In this document: in pieces, positions 1 through 6,112 of the stretch
How positions within the stretch are numbered: the first letter of the stretch is position 1
Layout: every line of letters starts with the position of its first letter
From: Bryobacteraceae bacterium
Lineage (GTDB): Bacteria; Acidobacteriota; Terriglobia; Bryobacterales; Bryobacteraceae
DNA length: 9,596 bases
Assembly (NCBI GenBank): GCA_025350445.1
Contig: JANXXV010000607.1
Span: forward strand, 1-9,596
Direction: 5' to 3'
Translations under genes and position numbers: made by a program
The notes under the pieces: generated by a model
Told to the model about the DNA's origin: nothing
What the model saw: only the letters and a program-made list of their open reading frames with translations
The model's database searches: none

Positions 1-783
1 TTTCTGAACGGCTGGGGCGTCTTCAGCACCATCCGGGTCGCCCGCGGAGTGTTGTTCGAATTTGAACGGCACTTCGCGCGCATGAAGCGGGATGCTCACT
101 TGATGCGCGTTCCCTTCCCCGCGGATCCGGACTGGCTGGAGCAGCGGCTGTTGCGGCTGGTGGAACGGAACGAAGCCAATTATGCAACATTGCGGGTAGC
201 GGTGGTGCGCAATCGCGGCGGACTGTTCGAGGGGCCGGATCTGGAACAGGATTTCGACGTTGTGGCATTCACCACGGGCCTGAAGAACTGGGGCAGCGGC
301 GTAAGATTGGGCGTGGTTCCGCAGGCGCGCCATGCCGGATCGCGGTTTGCAGGCGTGAAGTTTACATCCTGGTCTATGAATCTGGCGTTTCATGAAGAGG
401 CAAACGAACGCGGGTTCGACGAAGTGGTGCTGTTGAATGAGCGGGGCGAAGTGAGCGAATGCACGTCGGCGAATATCTTTATCGCCGAAGGCAACAATGT
501 ATGGACACCGCCGCTCGACTCCGGATGCCTTCCGGGGATCACGCGGGACCTGTTGCTGAGCGAGGTACGGGTGCCGGGGATTCGAGTGGACGAGAAGACG
601 CTGATGCCGGGCGATCTGGAGGCAGCCGATGAGGTATTCATCACCTCGACGACGCGGGATCTGCTGTCCGTCTTGAGCGTGGAAGGTATTCGCATCCGCC
701 GCCAGGGAAATTGCCGCGATGCTTTGCAGGCGGCATTCTCCCAACATACGGAAGACTATGTCTGCGCGCACGCGAGCGCGTGA
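1..783 (+). CDS. Class IV PLP-dependent aminotransferase (5'-truncated by window edge)
   Basis: The frame is open from base 1 to the TGA at 781-783, so 260 residues are visible and roughly 20-30 N-terminal residues probably lie upstream; the ATG at 49 is internal, because family-like sequence (GWGVFSTIRV, visible residues 4-13) precedes it. Fold-type IV signatures follow in order: an ERHFARM segment, the presumed Schiff-base lysine in GVKFTSW (visible residue 120), GEVSECTSANIF with the PLP-contacting glutamate at about 153, and LPGITRD near 178-184. These are shared by branched-chain aminotransferases, D-amino-acid aminotransferases and aminodeoxychorismate lyase (PabC). Which reaction applies cannot be settled here. 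The start resembles PabC-like proteins that follow pabB, but the upstream gene is out of view. It is presumably cytoplasmic, with no signal peptide visible. Its stop lies 7 bp from the stop of the convergent receptor gene. Family membership is secure; the substrate is not. Confidence 0.9.
   Translation, partial: FLNGWGVFSTIRVARGVLFEFERHFARMKRDAHLMRVPFPADPDWLEQRLLRLVERNEANYATLRVAVVRNRGGLFEGPDLEQDFDVVAFTTGLKNWGSGVRLGVVPQARHAGSRFAGVKFTSWSMNLAFHEEANERGFDEVVLLNERGEVSECTSANIFIAEGNNVWTPPLDSGCLPGITRDLLLSEVRVPGIRVDEKTLMPGDLEAADEVFITSTTRDLLSVLSVEGIRIRRQGNCRDALQAAFSQHTEDYVCAHASA
769..782. other. Short GC-rich inverted repeat at a convergent gene junction
   Basis: CACGC (769-773) and GCGTG (778-782) are perfect 5-bp arms around a GAGC loop. 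They overlap the last codons and stop of the aminotransferase and lie just beyond the receptor stop at 791. No T-run follows on either strand, so this is not a canonical intrinsic terminator. It is the only hairpin I noticed at the junction and could weakly slow transcription from either side. It may also be chance in GC-rich sequence. Confidence 0.25.
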
Positions 784-790
784 CCTGCCG

Positions 791-3700
791 TCAGAAATAG
801 AACTTGACCGCCAGTTGAATAATGCGCTGGTCCCGTGCGCCGTTATATTCGCCGAAGTAGGTTCCCAGAACCGCGCTGCTATTGGCCGGCCGGATGTTGT
901 TGGTTACCGCCAGATTGGTGAAGTTACCGAATATCGCACTCCCTGCCTGACCCGCGCCGTTTACTACGTTGGTGGCCAGGTTGTAGCCGGAGAATTGCGG
1001 ATGATTCAGAATGTTGAACGCTTCCATGCGGAATTGCAGGTAACGCTTTCCTTCGCCGCCCAACGGCAGATTCTTGAAGACCGAAAGATCCTGATTGTAT
1101 ATGCCGGGGTTGCGCAGATAGAACCGCGGGTACGGACCAATCTGACCAACACTGGGAACCGAGAACGCGGCGGTGTTGATGGCTCCGCCATTCTGCGGAT
1201 TGCCATTCAGTAAAAATCGAGCCGATTGCCCCGAAAGATTCGCCGCCGAATAGGTGCCGAGCAGCCGGTTGCCTGCATCCTGGCCAGAGACGCTGAGAGC
1301 GAGCTCAGTGGGGCTGCCGGTGGCAATGGACGTATTTCCGGCAAGCGTCCAATTATCGAAAGCCAGGCGCACCGCTTTGTTGCCGCTCAGCAGGCTGCTG
1401 CCCTTCGGCAGATCCCATACAAAGGTCCCAACAAAATAGTGAGTGCGGTCGAAGGTGGCGGGGCCGTAGTCGAAGTGGGCGGCGTCGCCGATGTTTGTGA
1501 AGGTACCATCGTCGGAGACGGTGGTCTTCGTTTTCGATAACGTATAGGCGGCGCTAAACGTAATTCCTTTCTTAAAGCGGCGCTTCACTTCCACTTGCAA
1601 AGAGTTGTAATCGGCGTTGGCATCGAAGTTGTAGTACGTGATATCGCTGTAACCCGGATACGGCCGCAGGTAGTCCACCGCCAGAGCATTCGCTCCGGTG
1701 AAATTCACTCCGGCAGCTAAGTAAATTGAGGGCAGTCCGGCTTCGGCGGCTGGTATCACACCGTTCGCGTACTTGGTTGGATCCTGCGAAGCGGGCTTGA
1801 ATGTCGTCCCGTAGGCCGGGGAGTTCAGATTCGACTTGCGCGCCAAGTGTCGCGACATCGAACCCACATACGACACGTCTATCACAGTTGCCGCGCCCAG
1901 GTTGTGCTGCACGCCGGCGCTGTAGCTGTGAATGGCAGGGAACTTCGAATTCTTCTCCACGCCGGAGGCCGATAGCGGCGACAACGCTCCACCGCCCCCG
2001 CTGGTGATGTCCTGCAGATAGCCATTCGAGAGTGTGGGACTCAGCACGAACGGCGGATTCGTTGCGCCAAATCCGGTAATCCCACTCTGATAACGGTCGA
2101 AGGTAAGACCGTAGCCGCCGCGCACGACCGTTTTATGATTTCCCAGGATGTCCCACGCGAAACCGAGGCGGGGCTGCGGCAGAATGAGAGCCGCGTCGAT
2201 TCCGCCTTTCGGGTAGCCCTGGGAAGCAAGTGTAATTCCATCGCTGAAGTTGCCGGAATTCGGCACCAGCTTCCCCACGTAGAACGAGCCGAGCGTATTG
2301 GCGGGCGTAGCCGCGCCCACCGTGGCCGGATCAAGCGCACGGTATGTGGCCGCGCCCGAGGTACAGGTGCCCGTGCCTACGCAGACAGGGCGATAGATGC
2401 GCGGGGCCTTTGAAGCATCAAAGAGCGATGGATTGAAGAACGCACCATCGCCGGATGCGTTGTAGACCGGCTGGAACCGGGAGAACCGGATGCCGAGGTC
2501 CAGCGTGAAGCGGGGATGGATCTTCCAAGTGTCTTGCACGTACCATGAGACGTCGTGATAGAGATAGTTCTGTTCGGGCTTTGCGCTGTCCTGCCGGTAG
2601 CTGGTGTAGATTCCCAGAAGCGCATTCGAGAATGGATTCCCAGTGTTCAACGGATTGCTGGCGGTGTTGGTAAAGTCCAGATCGCTTTCCACATGCGTTT
2701 GCGAGTTGCTGGCGTTGGAGGCGCTCTGGTAATAAAAACCGAACTTCAGAACATGCTTTCCGCTTACCTTCGTCAGATTATCCATGGCGTGCCAGATGGA
2801 AAAGCGTTGATCGAAGACGCCGAAGACGGATGTGTTGGCCACAGATGGGTTGGCGTTGGCGGCACTGTTTATTCCGGGGATTCCCCCGAAGAGGAGGCTT
2901 GGAATCAGGCCGCTCTTATTGGCATCGGGATAAAGGAGCGGCGTGTTGATGCCTGTGACCGCGCGGCTAGCCCTGTCGTCTTTAGGCGCGATGGTAACGC
3001 CGCCCCGTCCGGCTCCAAAGATGAATTCGTTAATCAGCGTCGGAGTAATATTCTTCGTCAGAGAGATCGTCGGGATGCTGCCGGGACCGTTCTTGCGGTC
3101 GGTGATGGTAAGCGGCCAGTTCCAGGAAGCAGTGGTGGTTCCGTAGGCGAACTGCTGATCGTCGCGGTTGTAAACCCAACGGACGCTGAGCCGTGTATTG
3201 GAATCGATCTGCCAGTCTCCTCGGAGGATATTCTCGCTCCTGGGGTAGGAACTTGGCGTCTGCGATGTGTAGTTATAAACGTTTCCACCGGCGGTTGTGT
3301 TGGAGGCGGGCAGGAAATTTACGATCGTCTTTCCCGGTGCATAAATCCGTCCCGCGGGAATTATGTTGCCGGGGAATGGCACGCCCGTGGTGGGATCCGT
3401 GATGATCATCGCCTTGCCGCCGCCGTCCACGGTGCGGGAGAAATCGCCGCCCCGTTCAGCTGCGGTTGGCACCAGGATATTCACCGACGCCGCCTGCGGT
3501 ACGAGCTGGCGGTAATATTCCTGGCTGATAAAGAAGAACAGCTTATTCCGGCCGTTCAACAGATGCGGGATGACAACCGGACCGCCGAGATCCCAGCCGT
3601 AGTAGTTGTAGCGATAGAGCGGCCGCGGGAATCCATTGGCTGAGCCGCCCCGCAGATTGTTGAAGTAAGGATCGGCATTGAGACTGTCATGACGGCGAAA

Positions 3701-4474
3701 ATATCTGCCGCCGCCGTGGAATTCATTCGTTCCTCCACGCGTTGACAGCGCGATCAACCCGCCGCCGGATCTGCCATATTCGGCCTGGTAGTTTGAGGTC
3801 AACACCTTTACTTCCTCAACGGCGTCGGGATTGATGGAGACCAGCGCGCCGGTGTTGTTGCCCAGGTTCAGGTTCGTAACTCCGTCCATGGTGTATTCAT
3901 GCTGCGCCGTGCGCGTGCCATTGATTGAGAAGCCGCCGGTGATGTTCGTTACCGTAGACGCTGCGTTGGCAGTGACGCCGCCGGCGATGACGCCGGGAAT
4001 AGTGCGCATGAGATCGATAATGTTTCGGCCGTTGAGCCCGACGTCACGCAGTTGCCTGTTCGTGACGACGTTGGAACGTTCCCCGGACTCGGTCTGAATC
4101 TGCAGTTGTCCCGCATCCGCGGCGACCGTAACCGTTTCGTTTAAGCTGCCGACCTGCAGGATGATGTCGCCGACATTGATCTTCGACGAGACCGGCAAAA
4201 TGACGTCGTTCTTCTCTAATTTCTTGAAGCCTTGCACTTCGAGGGTGAGTGTGTAGTTTCCAGGAGGGATCTGCGGAAAGACGAAGTCACCGGACCCATT
4301 CGTAGAGGCCGTCCGGCTTACTCCCAGGCTGGGGCTGGACACCGAGACGACCGCTCCGGGAATCACTCCTCCATTGCTGTCTTTGACGGTGCCGGAAATC
4401 GAACCGCTTCCTTGCGCAAACGCTGCGGCCGCGAGGGCGGCAAACGCTGCCGTAGCCCTTAAGAACACGCTCAT
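791..4474 (-). CDS. Oar-like TonB-dependent receptor with N-terminal carboxypeptidase-regulatory-like domain
   Basis: This is an outer-membrane beta-barrel receptor of 1227 residues. Residues 1-20 (MSVFLRA then an Ala-rich core) form a Sec signal peptide with likely cleavage at AFA/QGSGS. Residues about 24-105 are a carboxypeptidase-regulatory-like Ig-type domain (SGTVKDSNGGVIPGA, then PPGNYTLTLEVQGF). Residues about 130-255 match a TonB plug (LNGRNIIDLMRTIPGV; INGTRTAQHEYTMDGV; EVKVLTSNYQAEYGRSGGG). The rest is barrel, with an RMEAFNILNHPQF segment near the C-terminus and a terminal Phe (KFYF) as in BAM-assembled proteins. No clear TonB box was recognised. The ATG at 4474 is preferred over the in-frame ATG at 4510: it directly precedes the signal peptide, has AGGGGA 9 nt upstream, and the 4510 start would lie upstream of the predicted -10. 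The gene has its own promoter, 190 bp after DUF1501. Such receptors import large or scarce substrates using TonB energy; this substrate is unknown. Confidence 0.93.
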   Translation of the reverse strand: MSVFLRATAAFAALAAAAFAQGSGSISGTVKDSNGGVIPGAVVSVSSPSLGVSRTASTNGSGDFVFPQIPPGNYTLTLEVQGFKKLEKNDVILPVSSKINVGDIILQVGSLNETVTVAADAGQLQIQTESGERSNVVTNRQLRDVGLNGRNIIDLMRTIPGVIAGGVTANAASTVTNITGGFSINGTRTAQHEYTMDGVTNLNLGNNTGALVSINPDAVEEVKVLTSNYQAEYGRSGGGLIALSTRGGTNEFHGGGRYFRRHDSLNADPYFNNLRGGSANGFPRPLYRYNYYGWDLGGPVVIPHLLNGRNKLFFFISQEYYRQLVPQAASVNILVPTAAERGGDFSRTVDGGGKAMIITDPTTGVPFPGNIIPAGRIYAPGKTIVNFLPASNTTAGGNVYNYTSQTPSSYPRSENILRGDWQIDSNTRLSVRWVYNRDDQQFAYGTTTASWNWPLTITDRKNGPGSIPTISLTKNITPTLINEFIFGAGRGGVTIAPKDDRASRAVTGINTPLLYPDANKSGLIPSLLFGGIPGINSAANANPSVANTSVFGVFDQRFSIWHAMDNLTKVSGKHVLKFGFYYQSASNASNSQTHVESDLDFTNTASNPLNTGNPFSNALLGIYTSYRQDSAKPEQNYLYHDVSWYVQDTWKIHPRFTLDLGIRFSRFQPVYNASGDGAFFNPSLFDASKAPRIYRPVCVGTGTCTSGAATYRALDPATVGAATPANTLGSFYVGKLVPNSGNFSDGITLASQGYPKGGIDAALILPQPRLGFAWDILGNHKTVVRGGYGLTFDRYQSGITGFGATNPPFVLSPTLSNGYLQDITSGGGGALSPLSASGVEKNSKFPAIHSYSAGVQHNLGAATVIDVSYVGSMSRHLARKSNLNSPAYGTTFKPASQDPTKYANGVIPAAEAGLPSIYLAAGVNFTGANALAVDYLRPYPGYSDITYYNFDANADYNSLQVEVKRRFKKGITFSAAYTLSKTKTTVSDDGTFTNIGDAAHFDYGPATFDRTHYFVGTFVWDLPKGSSLLSGNKAVRLAFDNWTLAGNTSIATGSPTELALSVSGQDAGNRLLGTYSAANLSGQSARFLLNGNPQNGGAINTAAFSVPSVGQIGPYPRFYLRNPGIYNQDLSVFKNLPLGGEGKRYLQFRMEAFNILNHPQFSGYNLATNVVNGAGQAGSAIFGNFTNLAVTNNIRPANSSAVLGTYFGEYNGARDQRIIQLAVKFYF

Positions 4475-4483
4475 ACTTGGTAT

Positions 4484-4489
4484 TCCCCT
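4484..4489 (-). promoter_or_regulatory. Ribosome binding site of the TonB-dependent receptor
   Basis: On the minus strand, AGGGGA lies 9 nt before the ATG at 4474. It supports this start over the upstream in-frame ATG at 4510. Confidence 0.7.
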
Positions 4490-4500
4490 AGTGTTAGTAG

Positions 4501-4529
4501 CGCATACCACGGTCTTTCCGGGATGTCAA
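4501..4529 (-). promoter_or_regulatory. Sigma70-like promoter of the TonB-dependent receptor gene
   Basis: Reading the minus strand, a perfect -35 TTGACA (4529-4524) is followed after 17 bp by TATGCG (4506-4501). A TGG just upstream makes an extended -10 (TGnTATGCG). The -10 core is only a partial match, but the perfect -35, the optimal spacer and the TGn make a credible promoter. Transcription would start near 4494, giving a leader of about 20 nt that contains the AGGGGA site. This implies the receptor can be expressed independently of the upstream PSD1-DUF1501 pair. Confidence 0.6.
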
Positions 4530-4664
4530 TAGACTTGTCTCTTAACAGTGCAGTCCCGCACTGCGAAACACAACCAGCGCCACTCAGAAGACTTCACGGC
4601 GGCCCCAAGGAAGTGAACAGAGCCAGAGAATCACTCCGTTTTGCACCACCAACCGCACTGAAAC
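4530..4664. other. Intergenic spacer between DUF1501 and the receptor promoter, with small inverted repeats
   Basis: No gene is convincing here. Two dyads are visible. CAGTGC (4546-4551) and GCACTG (4558-4563) form a perfect 6-bp stem with a 6-nt loop, 17 bp upstream of the receptor -35. ACTTC (4591-4595) and GAAGT (4610-4614), overlapped by TTCAC/GTGAA (4593-4597/4613-4617), form mutually exclusive 5-bp stems after the DUF1501 stop. None has a following U-tract, so no intrinsic terminator is called. The first could be a regulator site for the receptor promoter or an element affecting read-through from DUF1501. Confidence 0.35.
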
Positions 4665-6110
4665 CTACGCCAGTAACCGCGGACCCAGGTTGTTCTCCCC
4701 ATGCACGTCGGTGAGCCGGAAGTCCCGTCCCTGATAGAAGTATGTTAGACGCTTATGATCCATGCCAAGCAGATGCAGGATGCCGGCATGCAGGTCGTGC
4801 ATGGTGACCTTGTCTTCCTGCGCACGGAGGCCGATATCGTCGGTTGCGCCGATGACGCGGCCGCCCTTCGACCCGCCACCCGCCAGCCACACGCTGAAGC
4901 CATAAGGATTGTGATCCCGGCCGTTGCGGTTGCCGCCGCCGGATTCCGCGCCGTCGGTGAATGGCGTGCGGCCGAAGTCGCCGCCCCACAAAACTACGGT
5001 CGAATCCAGCAGGCCGCGCGATTTGAGATCGGCCAGCAGACCTGCCATCGGCTTGTCGACCTTCGCAGCCATGAACTGGTGGTTCTGGTCACATTCGTTG
5101 TGGCCATCCCAACCAACTTCACTGCCCTTCTTACCGCCGGAATACAACTGCACAAAGCGGACGCCGCTCTCAACCAACCGGCGGGCCATCAGGCACTGCG
5201 TCCCGAATTCCGCCGTCATCGGTTGATCCAGCCCGTACAGCTTCCGGGTTGCCACCGACTCTTTTGAGATATCCGCCACCCCGGGCACGGACATCTGCAT
5301 CTTGAAGGCGAGTTCATAGGAGGCGATACGCGCGGCGAGTTCCGAGTCGTCGGCGCGAGGCGCACGGTGCTCTTCGTTCAAATCCTGCAGCAAGTCGAAC
5401 ATGCGCTTCTGTTCGTTCCCGCTCAGGCCGGCTGGGCGATTCACGTTCAGAATCGGCGGGCCTTCGGTGCGCAGCACCGTGCCCTGGTAGGCCGCCGGCA
5501 GGAATCCAGAGCCGTAGGCGGGCGCACCTTCTTTGATACCGCCATCCAGCATAACCACGTAAGCCGGCAAGTTGTCTGTTTCGCTGCCGAGGCCGTACAC
5601 AACCCACGAGCCGACACTCGGACGGCCGACGCGCGCCCAGCCGGTGTTCATCCAACTCTGGCCGGTGACGTGAGTGAAGCCGTCGTGATGGCACGAGCGG
5701 ATCACAGTAAGGTCGTCGGCATGTTGCGCGGTGTGCTCGAAAAGGTCTGAGATTTCAATACCCGACTGGCCTCGCTTCTTGAACACGCGCGGTGAAGCCA
5801 TCAACGGCACGCGGTCCATGCGGGTGAACTGGAAATCGGCCTTGCCGAAGCTTGGCGGCGCAGGTTGTCCATTCAGTTTGACTAGCGCCGGTTTCGGATC
5901 GAACGTATCGATGTGGCTTGGGCCGCCGTGCATAAACAGGAAAATGACGGCTTTACCCTTGGCGGCAAAATGAGGTTTCTTAGCTGCCAGAGGATTCGCC
6001 AGCGTCGCGGCCGGCAGCAGTGAGGAGGCGGCAAGCGCTCCAAATCCGAGTGCGCTTTGCGCCAGAAACTGCCGGCGATCCGAGACTAGCGTGGTGTGTT
6101 TAGTCGACAT
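4665..6110 (-). CDS. DUF1501 family protein, Tat-exported, alkaline-phosphatase/sulfatase-superfamily-like
   Basis: The protein has 481 residues. The N-terminus is a twin-arginine signal: DRRQFLAQSA (RR at 12-13), a hydrophobic stretch to about 36, then probable cleavage near ATLA/NP, so it is expected to be exported folded and with any bound metal. The body carries the usual DUF1501 signatures: FMHGGPSHIDTFDPKP (59-74), HHDGFTHVTGQ (141-151), GWDGHNECDQNHQF (333-346), WGGDFGRTP (375-383), GRDHNPYGFSVWLAGGG (397-413), and near the end LHLLGMDHKRLTY and GRDFRLTDVHG. Structure-based groupings relate DUF1501 to alkaline phosphatase/sulfatase folds; the conserved His and Asp residues would suit metal binding, but no activity has been firmly assigned. 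It starts 2 bp after the PSD1 stop with only a weak upstream GGA, so translational coupling is likely. This gene pairing recurs in Planctomycetes and Acidobacteria. Family call is confident; function is not known. Confidence 0.93.
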   Translation of the reverse strand: MSTKHTTLVSDRRQFLAQSALGFGALAASSLLPAATLANPLAAKKPHFAAKGKAVIFLFMHGGPSHIDTFDPKPALVKLNGQPAPPSFGKADFQFTRMDRVPLMASPRVFKKRGQSGIEISDLFEHTAQHADDLTVIRSCHHDGFTHVTGQSWMNTGWARVGRPSVGSWVVYGLGSETDNLPAYVVMLDGGIKEGAPAYGSGFLPAAYQGTVLRTEGPPILNVNRPAGLSGNEQKRMFDLLQDLNEEHRAPRADDSELAARIASYELAFKMQMSVPGVADISKESVATRKLYGLDQPMTAEFGTQCLMARRLVESGVRFVQLYSGGKKGSEVGWDGHNECDQNHQFMAAKVDKPMAGLLADLKSRGLLDSTVVLWGGDFGRTPFTDGAESGGGNRNGRDHNPYGFSVWLAGGGSKGGRVIGATDDIGLRAQEDKVTMHDLHAGILHLLGMDHKRLTYFYQGRDFRLTDVHGENNLGPRLLA

Positions 6111-6112
6111 GT

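Noticed and set aside
719..1213. Plus-strand open frame spanning the aminotransferase end and the receptor 3' end
   Set aside because: It starts inside the aminotransferase in another frame and is antisense to conserved receptor C-terminal sequence; no recognisable domain.
2555..3643. Long plus-strand open frame (362 aa) inside the receptor gene
   Set aside because: It lies wholly antisense to a well-supported beta-barrel protein, has low-complexity Gly/Val/Arg-rich content without family motifs, and no good ribosome site. It looks like a by-product of GC-rich codon usage.
4523..4714. Possible 63-aa plus-strand gene in the spacer between DUF1501 and the receptor
   Set aside because: It overlaps the receptor -35 and the 3' end of DUF1501, has no ribosome site, and the peptide has no recognisable features.
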